The notes beneath the pieces are model-generated. The model was not told where the DNA came from. It saw only the letters and a list, made by a program, of their open reading frames with translations, and made no database searches. Shown in pieces: positions 1 to 5,894 of a stretch of 5,894 bases of DNA; the first letter of the stretch is position 1; every line of letters begins with the position of its first letter. Source of the DNA: CAMLOF01 sp966692625 (GTDB taxonomy: Bacteria > Pseudomonadota > Gammaproteobacteria > Burkholderiales > Burkholderiaceae_C); the NCBI GenBank assembly GCA_966692625.1, contig CBKZAG010000207.1, positions 1 through 5,894 of the forward strand. Direction: 5' to 3'. The position numbers and the translations under genes were made by a program.

Positions 1-1
1 C

Positions 2-83
2 AGCGACAACCCCGAAGAAGCCAAAAAATGGGCCGAAGGCGGCATATACCGCGCAGCAGGCCACACCGTCATCGGTGGCCCGT
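2..83 (+). other. Operon-downstream edge; possible 3' fragment of a convergent gene
   Basis: Read on the plus strand from base 2, this edge gives a plausible protein segment (SDNPEEAKKWAEGG, then IYRAAG and GGPFR). The spacing of E-E-A, W-A, Y, A-G and P-F-R loosely resembles the end of YciI-like small proteins. However, the frame has no stop until 266-268, which would force a 185-base antisense overlap with the oxidoreductase gene, and the residues after PFR look like shadow sequence. The resemblance may be chance. I do not assign a function; the alternative is that this is simply non-coding DNA after the operon. Confidence 0.2.
23..43 (-). terminator. Weak intrinsic-terminator-like hairpin with T-run
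   Basis: On the minus strand, about 40 bases after the last stop codon, a short GCCG-CCTT-CGGC stem (43 to 32) is followed after three bases by six Ts (28 to 23). The order and T-run resemble an intrinsic terminator for the operon, but a 4-bp stem is short and the offset reduces the likelihood. The same A-run could instead be lysine codons of a plus-strand gene. Confidence 0.25.
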
Positions 84-94
84 TCAGGCCACCG
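73..94 (-). repeat. Perfect 8-bp GC-rich hairpin over the oxidoreductase stop codon
   Basis: CGGTGGCC (73-80) and GGCCACCG (87-94) are exact reverse complements separated by a six-base loop that contains the TGA stop (84-86) of the oxidoreductase gene. The hairpin would form in RNA from either strand. No T-run follows directly on either side, so it is not a standard intrinsic terminator. It could protect the operon's 3' end from exonucleases or assist Rho-dependent ending; that role is inference. Confidence 0.5.
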
Positions 95-1091
95 GCTCCC
101 AGCGCCCGCTGCGCTCGGATTGCCAGAGCGCGTCGATCACGCGCGCTTGTGCCACCGCGTCGTTCAGGCCGTTGCTGGCCCCGGGGCTTGTGCCCTCGCG
201 CACGCGGCGTGAGAAGGCTTCCACCTCCAGCCGGTATTGGTCGGCCAGGGGCAGGGTCTCCACGGTGACGCTGCTGCCGTCCCGTTGTCCGCCTTCGTCC
301 AGCGCCAGCCGCATCTGCGCGTCGCGCGCGGCGTTGAAGGGCACGAACAGTTCGATGCGGCCCGTGGTGCCCACCACCTGCACCCGCTGGAACGGCACGC
401 TCTGCGTTGATACCGTGAAGCTGAGCTGCCTGGTGCCGCCAAAGTCCAGCAGCGCGCTGGTCAGCCTGTCGGTTCCCAGTACCGGGTCGCGGTCCACCAG
501 CGAGATGGCGCGCAGGGGCTCGGCTTCAAACAGGTAACGCCCGGCCAGTACCGCGTAGCAGCCAATGTCGTACAGCGCGCCGCCGCCAATGTCGGCCTGG
601 TTGCGCACGTTGCCGGGGTCTTCGTTGAAGTAGGAGAAGAACACCTGCACCGCGCGTGGCGTGCCAATGCGCCCGGCCCGCACCAGCTCGCGGGTGCGCA
701 GCCATTGCGGGTGGTAGCGCACCATGAAGGCTTCTTCAATCAGCACGCGCTTTGCGGCGTCCTTCACGCTCAGGGCCTCTTCGGCGTTGAGGGCAAAGGG
801 TTTTTCGCACAGCACGTGCTTGCCTGCCGCTGCGGCCTGCAAGGTCAGCGGCACGTGCAGGTGGTTGGGCAGCGGGTTGTAGATGGCCTCGATGGCCGGG
901 TCGGCCAGCAGCGCCTCGTAGCTGCCGTAGGCCTGCGCTATGCCGAACGACTGCGCGGCGGCCTGCGCCGATGGCAAGGACCGCGAAGCGATGCCGCGCA
1001 GTTCGACCAGCGGGCTGGACAGCATGGCCGGTATCACGTGTTCGCGGCCGATCTTGGCGGTGCTGAGCACCCCCCACACAACGGGCTTCAT
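84..1091 (-). CDS. Gfo/Idh/MocA-family NAD(P)-dependent sugar oxidoreductase
   Basis: A 335-residue cytoplasmic protein with the two-domain layout of the Gfo/Idh/MocA family. The N-terminal Rossmann half starts with WGVLSTAKIG (residues 6-15), the family's variant of the glycine-rich dinucleotide loop. It continues through YNPLPNHLH (71-79) to CEKP (95-98), where Lys97 is the expected catalytic lysine. The C-terminal half has GGGALYDIGCY (169-179), which supplies Asp175 and the substrate pocket. These motifs resemble the branch containing NADP-dependent D-xylose 1-dehydrogenases and glucose-fructose oxidoreductase-like enzymes, so oxidation of an aldose such as xylose is possible, but the substrate cannot be read from sequence. 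There is no signal peptide, so it is not a periplasmic GFOR. The ATG start is supported by AGGAG six bases upstream. It lies 19 bases after xylA on the same strand and is probably the last gene of the operon. Full length, no lesions. The family call is firm; the reaction is not. Confidence 0.93.
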   Translation of the reverse strand: MKPVVWGVLSTAKIGREHVIPAMLSSPLVELRGIASRSLPSAQAAAQSFGIAQAYGSYEALLADPAIEAIYNPLPNHLHVPLTLQAAAAGKHVLCEKPFALNAEEALSVKDAAKRVLIEEAFMVRYHPQWLRTRELVRAGRIGTPRAVQVFFSYFNEDPGNVRNQADIGGGALYDIGCYAVLAGRYLFEAEPLRAISLVDRDPVLGTDRLTSALLDFGGTRQLSFTVSTQSVPFQRVQVVGTTGRIELFVPFNAARDAQMRLALDEGGQRDGSSVTVETLPLADQYRLEVEAFSRRVREGTSPGASNGLNDAVAQARVIDALWQSERSGRWEPVA

Positions 1092-1097
1092 GCTGTT

Positions 1098-1102
1098 CTC
1101 CT
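1098..1102 (-). promoter_or_regulatory. Strong ribosome binding site of the oxidoreductase gene
   Basis: The minus strand reads AGGAG followed by AACAGC and then ATG, a near-consensus Shine-Dalgarno site at ideal spacing. It lies in the 19-base gap after xylA and fixes the oxidoreductase start. It is the clearest such site in the window; the starts of xylB, xylR and xylA have only weak matches. Confidence 0.75.
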
Positions 1103-1110
1103 GGTGCCGT

Positions 1111-2424
1111 TCAAAGGTAGCTGTTGAGCAGATTCTCCAGCCGTTCCTGGCGGCCCGAAACGGGCGCGGTGTCGGTGTTGCGGGCCACCACGTGGGCAGC
1201 CACGTCGTCCAGGCTCATTTTGCCACTCAGGATGTCCTGGCCGAAGGGCGTGGCCCAGCCCGCGTAGCGTTGTGCCACCAACTGGTTGAGCTGGTCGTCC
1301 TGCAGCATTTTCTCGGCAATCAGCAACGCGCGGGCCGATACGTCCATGCCGCCAATGTGGCCGTGGAACATGTCTTCGGGGTCGATGGACTGGCGGCGTA
1401 CCTTGGCGTCGAAGTTCAGGCCGCCGTTGGTGAAGCCGCCGCCCTTGAGGATGAGGTAGAGCGCCAGTGCCGTTTCGGGGATGTTGTTGGGGAACTGGTC
1501 GGTGTCCCAGCCGCACTGCATGTCGCCGCGGTTCATGTCGATGGAGCCGAAGATGCCCAGTTCCAGCGCGGTGGCAATTTCATGCTCGAAGCTGTGGCCC
1601 GACAGCGTGGCGTGGTTGGCCTCGATGTTGACCTTGATCTCCTTGTCCAGGCCGTAGCGGCACAGGAAGCCGTAGACCGTGGCGGTGTCGAAGTCGTACT
1701 GGTGCTTGGATGGCTCGCGCGGCTTGGGCTCGATCAGGATGGTGCCCTTGAAGCCGATCTTGTGTTTGTAGTCCACCACCATGTTGAGGAAGCGGCCCAT
1801 CTGGTCCAGCTCCTGCCCCATGCGGGTGTTGAGCAGGGTCTCATACCCTTCGCGGCCGCCCCACAGCACGTAGTTTTCGCCGCCGAGCTTGAGCGTGGCG
1901 TCCATGGCTTCCTTGACCTGCAGTGCGGCCAGGGCAAAGATTTCGGGGTTGGGGTTGGTGGCTGCGCCTGACATGAAGCGGCGGTGGCTGAACAGGTTGG
2001 CCGTGCCCCACAGCAGCTTCATGCCGGTGGCTTCCTGCTTGGCGCCCAGCACATCGACCATCTCGCGCAGGTGGTTCACGCTGTCACGCGGGGTGGCGCC
2101 TTCGGGGGCCACGTCGCGGTCGTGGAAGCAGTAGTAGGGTGCGCCCAGTTTGCTGAAGAACTCGAACGCCACGTCGGCCTTGGCGCGGGCGGCGGCCATG
2201 GGGTCGGCCATGTGCTGCCAGGGGCGCTGGAAGGTGTCGCCGCCGAACGGGTCCAGCCCGTTCCAGCAGAAGCTGTGCCAGTAGCACACGGCAAAGCGCA
2301 GGTGGTCAGCCATGCGCTTGCCCAGCACCAGGCGGTCTTTGTCGTACCACTTGAAGGCCAGCGGGTTGCTGGATTGCGGGCCTTCGTAGGCGATGGGGGC
2401 GATGTCGGTGAAATAGGATCTCAT
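1111..2424 (-). CDS. xylA: Xylose isomerase XylA
   Basis: A 437-residue cytoplasmic enzyme converting D-xylose to D-xylulose with divalent metals, the first step of the isomerase pathway. It aligns with E. coli XylA (440 residues) essentially without gaps at the N-terminus, and active-site residues keep the same numbers: His101 and Asp104 (YCFHDRD), Glu232 and Lys234 (IEPKP), Glu268 and His271 (IEANH), Asp296 (SIDMNRGD), Asp307 and Asp309 (WDTDQFP) and Asp339 (LNFDAK). WGGREGYE (188-195) is also conserved. The length and N-terminal extension fit the longer, group II isomerases. The ATG at 2424 was chosen because MRSYFTDIAPIAYEG matches the E. coli N-terminus. A GTG 14 codons upstream (2466) overlaps the xylB stop as GTGA and would give 451 residues, but that extension has no family match. 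The site before 2424 is weak (GAGAA, six bases from GAG to ATG). The gap to xylB is 38 bases. No missing residues. Confidence 0.98.
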   Translation of the reverse strand: MRSYFTDIAPIAYEGPQSSNPLAFKWYDKDRLVLGKRMADHLRFAVCYWHSFCWNGLDPFGGDTFQRPWQHMADPMAAARAKADVAFEFFSKLGAPYYCFHDRDVAPEGATPRDSVNHLREMVDVLGAKQEATGMKLLWGTANLFSHRRFMSGAATNPNPEIFALAALQVKEAMDATLKLGGENYVLWGGREGYETLLNTRMGQELDQMGRFLNMVVDYKHKIGFKGTILIEPKPREPSKHQYDFDTATVYGFLCRYGLDKEIKVNIEANHATLSGHSFEHEIATALELGIFGSIDMNRGDMQCGWDTDQFPNNIPETALALYLILKGGGFTNGGLNFDAKVRRQSIDPEDMFHGHIGGMDVSARALLIAEKMLQDDQLNQLVAQRYAGWATPFGQDILSGKMSLDDVAAHVVARNTDTAPVSGRQERLENLLNSYL

Positions 2425-2462
2425 GGCGTTCTCGTGTGGCAGGGGTTGGGTGTGTGGACGGA

Positions 2463-3911
2463 TCACGCGGCCCGGTAAAGGGAGCGGAACTGTGCGTAGC
2501 GGGGTTCGAGCAAGGCCTGCTCGGCAGGGTCGGGGTGGTAGCTGGCCTCTACGGCGGGGCTATGGCAGACGGCGCTTTGTGGCGCCCCGGTGGCCAGCCA
2601 GCCCAAGCGTGCGGCGCCCAGTGCGCCCCCCATGGCGGAACTGCCGTGGGTGACGATTTCGGTGTTCAGCGCGCTGGCCAGCTGCTGTGCCCAGAAGGCG
2701 CTGCGGGCGCCGCCGCCCACCAGCGACAGGCGGGTGACGTGGCTGCCTGCGGCGTTGAGGGCGGCCAGGCCGTCCTTCAGCCCGAAGCTCACGCCTTCCA
2801 TCACGGCATAGCCCAGCCGGGCGGCGCTGGTGTCAAAGTCCAGACCATGGAAGCTGCCGCGCACGTTCGCGTCGTTGTGGGGGGTGCGCTCGCCACCCAG
2901 GTAGGGCAGGAACAGGGGTGACGCCGCACGCTCGGCCGGCGACAGAGCGGCGGCCTGTTCGGCCACCACACCGGCGTTTGGCGCACCCAGCAGGCTGGCG
3001 GCCCATTGCAGGGCGCTGGCGGCGGACAGCATCACGCTCATCTGGTGCCAGCGCTGTGGCAGGGCGTGGCAGAAGGCATGGGTGGCGCTGGTGGCGTTGG
3101 GCTGGTAGCTGGGGGTGACGACAAACAGCACACCGCTGGTGCCCAGTGACAGAAAACCCTGGCCCGCGTCCACCGCGCCCATGCCCACGGCGCTGGCAGC
3201 GTTGTCGCCCCCGCCACCGGCCACCACGGTGCCCGCTGGCAGGCCCAGTGCCTGCGCCACATCGGGCTTCAGGAAGCCGCCGGGGGCGCTGCCTTCCACC
3301 AGCCGGGGCATGTGGGCGTCGGTCAAGCCGGTAAGCGCCAGCAGTTCGTTGGACCAGCAGCGCCGCTGCACGTCCAGCCACAGGGTGCCGCTGGCGTCCG
3401 ACAGGTCGGTCACGTATTCGCCGGTGAGCATGAGCCGCACGTAATCCTTGGGCAGCAGCACCTTGGCCACGCGCTGGAAGACGGCGGGTTCGTGCCGGGC
3501 CACCCAGCGCAGTTTTGGCGCGGTGAAGCCGGGCATGGCCAGGGTGCCCGCCAGACTGGGCAGGCCGGGCAGTTCGGCCATCATCTCGGTGCACTCGGCG
3601 GCGCAGCGGGTGTCATTCCACAGAATGGCGGGGCGCAGCACCTGGTCTTGGGTGTCCAGCAGCACGGCGCCGTGCATCTGGCCCGACAGGCCAATGCCCT
3701 TCACCGCGGCGTAGGCCTGTGGGTGCGCGGAGCGCAGTTGCGCCAGCGCGGTCTGGGTGGCGGCCCACCAGTCGCGCGGGTCCTGTTCACTGTGACCCGG
3801 CTGCGGGCGCGACACGGTGAGTGTCACCCCCGCCGATCCGACCACGCTGTGGTCGGGGGCCAGGAGCAGCACCTTGACTTCAGAGGTGCCAACGTCGATT
3901 CCGATGAACAT
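2463..3911 (-). CDS. xylB: Xylulokinase XylB
   Basis: A 482-residue FGGY-family carbohydrate kinase (E. coli XylB has 484) that phosphorylates D-xylulose with ATP to D-xylulose 5-phosphate, the entry to the pentose phosphate pathway. The N-terminal domain opens with MFIGIDVGTS, containing Asp6 of the phosphate-binding loop. SGQMHG (76-81) and AILWND (95-100) follow, both substrate-site motifs of xylulokinases, then MPGFTAPKL (126-134) and LLPKDYVRL (152-160). The catalytic base is Asp236 in AGGGGDNAA (231-239), equivalent to E. coli Asp233. The C-terminal domain has LSLGTSG (254-260), LPYLGGERTPHN (335-346) and GGGARS (399-404) of the nucleotide site. The ATG at 3911 matches the family N-terminus. 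The frame stays open far upstream inside xylR, but those residues are a shadow. Only 10 bases separate it from the xylR stop and no clear Shine-Dalgarno is visible, so coupling to xylR translation is likely. Intact. Confidence 0.98.
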   Translation of the reverse strand: MFIGIDVGTSEVKVLLLAPDHSVVGSAGVTLTVSRPQPGHSEQDPRDWWAATQTALAQLRSAHPQAYAAVKGIGLSGQMHGAVLLDTQDQVLRPAILWNDTRCAAECTEMMAELPGLPSLAGTLAMPGFTAPKLRWVARHEPAVFQRVAKVLLPKDYVRLMLTGEYVTDLSDASGTLWLDVQRRCWSNELLALTGLTDAHMPRLVEGSAPGGFLKPDVAQALGLPAGTVVAGGGGDNAASAVGMGAVDAGQGFLSLGTSGVLFVVTPSYQPNATSATHAFCHALPQRWHQMSVMLSAASALQWAASLLGAPNAGVVAEQAAALSPAERAASPLFLPYLGGERTPHNDANVRGSFHGLDFDTSAARLGYAVMEGVSFGLKDGLAALNAAGSHVTRLSLVGGGARSAFWAQQLASALNTEIVTHGSSAMGGALGAARLGWLATGAPQSAVCHSPAVEASYHPDPAEQALLEPRYAQFRSLYRAA

Positions 3912-3921
3912 GGCGAGGCTG

Positions 3922-5058
3922 CTATGTGGTGGGGGTTGAAGGGGTGGCGGCTGGCGCATGCATGGGGCGGAGCTCGTGGTACAGCACCAGCGCGGCGGCA
4001 CCCACGGCCGATGCCAGCAGCCCGTAGCGCGCGGCATGCAGTGGGGGTGCGGGCATGTCGGCGGCGCTGGCGTAGCTTTGCAAGGTGGCTTGAGCCACTG
4101 GCACGATGCCCGGGTAACGTTCGCATGACGGACCACCCACCACCAGCGCGCTGGGGTTGAAGGTGGTCCACAGGTTTTGCAGCACCACGCCCAGCGCCTG
4201 TCCGCCCTGCGCCGGGTCGGGCAGGCGGGCCAGGGCGCGGGCGCCAAAGAAGGTTTCGGCACAGCCCCGGCGGCCGCAGGAACAGGGTAGCCCGTCGATC
4301 TGCAGGATGCTGTGCCCGATCTCACCGGCCATGCCCTGCATGCCGGTGAACAGGCGGTCGTTGAGCACAATGCCCGCGCCCACACCGGCGCCGCAGGTCA
4401 CGAAGATCAGCGAGTCCTGGACATCGCCTTCGGCGAACTCGTATTCGCTCAGGGCTGCGGTGTCGGCTTCGTTCTGCACGTGCACGGGCACCGGGGGCAC
4501 GCCCGCCCGGCTCAGCGCCTGGGTGATGAGCGGCAAGAAAGCAACGTTGCGCCAGCCCAGGTTGGGCGCGAAGCGCAGCACGCCGCTGGCTTCGTCGAAC
4601 GCGCCGGGCAGGCCCACGCCCACGCCCAGCAGTTGCACGCCCTGACGGGCAAGCCCAGCCAGCGTTTGCGCCACCAGCCCAGCGGCCTGGCGGCACACCG
4701 CTTCGGGTTCGGTGGCGGCAAGCGGCTCTTCCTGCGCCGACAACACGGCACCCGTGAGCGACACGCCCACCACCCGCACGGCCTCCACCGCCACTTCCAC
4801 GCCAATCATGGCCCAGCGGCGCCCGTCGATGCGCAGCGGGGTGGAGGGGCGCCCCAGCCCCTGGGCGGCGGGCACGCTGTCTTCGGTCACCCAGCCTTCG
4901 TCAACCAGTTCGCGCACCAGCAGGCTGACCGTGGATTTGGTGAGCCCGCTGGTTTGCGCCAGTTGCGCGCGGGACAGCCCGCTCTGGCGGCGCAGCAGGC
5001 GCAGCACGACGCTGCGGTTGATGCGTTTGACAAGTTGTTGATCGCCGGTGGTTCTCAT
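3922..5058 (-). CDS. xylR: ROK-family transcriptional repressor, XylR type
   Basis: A 378-residue DNA-binding sugar sensor. Residues 1-22 (MRTTGDQQLVKRINRSVVLRLL) carry the GDQ...NR lead-in typical of ROK repressors. A winged helix-turn-helix follows at about 28-58 (LSRAQLAQTSGLTKSTVSLLV), then the ROK domain from about 83. The kinase-type DxGxT phosphate loop is replaced by IGVEVAVEAVRVV (85-97), so sugar kinase activity is unlikely, as expected of a regulator. A sugar-binding region includes VQNEAD (194-199). The structural zinc site is His249 with CSCGRRGC (259-266; Cys259, Cys261, Cys266), followed by the usual Glu268. The C-terminus ends in a Pro/Ala/Thr-rich tail (366-378). By family knowledge such proteins repress xylose genes until xylose binds. 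Position between a sugar transporter ATPase and xylBA supports xylose as effector, and implies autoregulation. The start fits the family; its ribosome site is weak. It is unrelated to the AraC-type XylR of E. coli. Confidence 0.93.
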   Translation of the reverse strand: MRTTGDQQLVKRINRSVVLRLLRRQSGLSRAQLAQTSGLTKSTVSLLVRELVDEGWVTEDSVPAAQGLGRPSTPLRIDGRRWAMIGVEVAVEAVRVVGVSLTGAVLSAQEEPLAATEPEAVCRQAAGLVAQTLAGLARQGVQLLGVGVGLPGAFDEASGVLRFAPNLGWRNVAFLPLITQALSRAGVPPVPVHVQNEADTAALSEYEFAEGDVQDSLIFVTCGAGVGAGIVLNDRLFTGMQGMAGEIGHSILQIDGLPCSCGRRGCAETFFGARALARLPDPAQGGQALGVVLQNLWTTFNPSALVVGGPSCERYPGIVPVAQATLQSYASAADMPAPPLHAARYGLLASAVGAAALVLYHELRPMHAPAATPSTPTT

Positions 5059-5077
5059 GGTCTTGACGTGGCGGCAT

Positions 5078-5894
5078 TCACAGGCTGTGGGTCTGCGTTT
5101 TGCCTTCGGGTTGTTTGCCAGCGATGATCATGCCCAGAATCTCGTCCTCGGTGACGTCGGTGGTGCGGTAGGTGCCCACCAGCTTGCCGTTTTTCATCAC
5201 GGCCAGGCGGTCGCTCAGGGCAAACACGTCGGGCATGTCGTGGGTGATCAGGAAGATGCCCACGCCTTCGGCCTTGAGCTGGCGCACCAGGTTGCCCACC
5301 ATCGCGGTCTCTTCGGGGCCCAACGCGGCGGTGGGCTCGTCCATGATGAGGATGCGCGCGTTGAAGTAGATGGCGCGCGAGATGGCCACCACCTGGCGCT
5401 GCCCGCCCGAGAGGCGGCGCACCGGCGTGCGCACGTTCTGGAAGTTCTTGTTCAGCCGGTGGAACACCTTGCGCGCGTCGGCGTCCATGCGGTGGTCGTC
5501 CAGCGTGTTCCAGCGCGTCAGCAGCTCGCGGCCCAGGAACAGGTTGGCGACGGCGTCCAGGTTGTCGGCCAGTGCCAGCGTCTGGTAGATGGATTCGATG
5601 CCGCAACGCTGCGCATCCACCGGGGTGCGGATGTGGGCCTTCTCGCCGTTGATCAGCACCTCGCCGCTGTCGATCGGGTAGGCCCCGGCCAGCATCTTCA
5701 TCAGGGTGGACTTGCCCGCGCCGTTGTGGCCCAGCAGGGCCACCACTTCGCCGGGGTAGAGCTTCAGGCTCACGTCGTCCACCGCCTGCACGCCGCCAAA
5801 GGCCTTGCCGATGTGGCACATGTCCACCAGCGGGACGCTCGGGCGATCCGGCGCCGGGCCGCCCCAAGCCGGATCAGCCCCCCCGGGGGGCAGC
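5078..5894 (-). CDS. xylG: Sugar ABC transporter ATP-binding protein, XylG-like (5' end off window)
   Basis: Cytoplasmic ATPase of a carbohydrate importer of the ribose/xylose (CUT2) type, powering sugar uptake. Counting from the GTG at 5827 as residue 1: Walker A GHNGAGKST (33-41), Q-loop Gln82 (IYQTLAL), signature LSGGQ (139-143), Walker B ILIMDEP (159-165), a D-loop ending AALG rather than ALD, and switch His196 (LITHDM). All elements for ATP hydrolysis are present. The protein stops after one nucleotide-binding domain (about 250-270 residues), unlike the two-domain E. coli XylG or RbsA, so it probably acts as a homodimer, as in single-domain transporters such as FrcA. The frame remains open to the window edge. 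GTG 5827 and ATG 5821 are the only in-window starts, both lacking a Shine-Dalgarno and both clipping the first beta strand (PLVDMCHIGKAFGG), so the real start is probably beyond 5894. The partner permease and binding protein are not in the window. Xylose specificity is inferred from the neighbours. It ends 19 bases before xylR. Confidence 0.9.
   Translation of the reverse strand, partial: LPPGGADPAWGGPAPDRPSVPLVDMCHIGKAFGGVQAVDDVSLKLYPGEVVALLGHNGAGKSTLMKMLAGAYPIDSGEVLINGEKAHIRTPVDAQRCGIESIYQTLALADNLDAVANLFLGRELLTRWNTLDDHRMDADARKVFHRLNKNFQNVRTPVRRLSGGQRQVVAISRAIYFNARILIMDEPTAALGPEETAMVGNLVRQLKAEGVGIFLITHDMPDVFALSDRLAVMKNGKLVGTYRTTDVTEDEILGMIIAGKQPEGKTQTHSL
5877..5891. repeat. C7/G6 inverted repeat at the window edge
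   Basis: A near-perfect palindrome, G followed by seven Cs, six Gs and a C, flanked on both sides by the bases CAGC. It lies in the upstream open part of the ATPase frame, where it would encode a Pro-Gly-Gly segment. It may be a low-complexity coding stretch or a small repeat element in the gap between two transporter genes. Nothing inside the window decides between these. Confidence 0.4.

Noticed and set aside
1..72. A minus-strand frame starting ATG at 72, just after the oxidoreductase
   Set aside because: There is no ribosome binding site, it runs off the window after 24 codons, and its composition is unremarkable; it cannot be supported as a sixth operon gene.
28..537. A 169-codon plus-strand frame at the left edge
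   Set aside because: It is Arg/Ser/Pro-rich, antisense to the oxidoreductase, and has no ribosome site or family resemblance.
940..1971. A 343-codon plus-strand open frame opposite xylA and the oxidoreductase
   Set aside because: It lies antisense to strongly conserved genes, has a Val/Gly/Ala/His-rich composition typical of high-GC shadow frames, and shows no recognisable motif.
3912..4385. N-terminal extension of xylB giving a 640-residue protein
   Set aside because: The first 158 residues overlap xylR out of frame and are Pro/Cys/Trp/Arg-rich nonsense. The FGGY family N-terminus begins exactly at the ATG at 3911.
3312..5127. Long plus-strand open frames (3312-4160 and 4312-5127) opposite xylB, xylR and the start of the operon
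   Set aside because: Both are antisense shadows of genes with full family motifs, and the translations are low-complexity (Gly/Ala/His/Gln/Arg-rich).
5055..5867. A 270-codon minus-strand frame overlapping the ATPase gene
   Set aside because: It is the same DNA in another frame, Arg/Gly/Pro-rich with no ABC motifs, whereas the other frame has all of them.

Overview
The window is a high-GC stretch carrying a D-xylose uptake and catabolism operon. All five genes are on the minus strand, so transcription runs from high to low coordinates. Gene spacing is tight (19, 10, 38 and 19 bases), as in a polycistronic unit. GC content, protein style and gene content suggest a betaproteobacterium, probably Burkholderiales/Comamonadaceae. 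That placement is inference; no rRNA or other marker is present.

In transcription order: (1) a sugar ABC-transporter ATPase (XylG-like, single nucleotide-binding domain), reading frame open at the right edge, so its 5' end is probably outside the window; (2) a ROK-family repressor of the XylR type with an N-terminal winged helix-turn-helix; (3) xylulokinase XylB; (4) xylose isomerase XylA, with all catalytic and metal-binding residues at the same residue numbers as in E. coli; (5) a Gfo/Idh/MocA-family NAD(P)-dependent oxidoreductase, of a type that includes sugar dehydrogenases.

Together they describe the isomerase route: uptake of D-xylose, D-xylose to D-xylulose (XylA), D-xylulose to D-xylulose 5-phosphate (XylB), then the pentose phosphate pathway. 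XylR probably controls the unit. The last-gene dehydrogenase is the least explained member; it could act on xylose or a related sugar, or reduce an intermediate.

No promoter or XylR operator can be recognised in the short gaps. The promoter is probably upstream of the transporter genes, beyond position 5894. The left 83 bases lie downstream of the operon. They hold a perfect 8-bp hairpin over the last stop codon, a weak hairpin plus T-run, and perhaps a fragment of a convergent gene. No stretch over 300 bases lacks a gene. I see no mobile element, CRISPR array, tRNA or rRNA. This is mostly a well-known kind of locus; I found no convincing evidence of an undescribed system.
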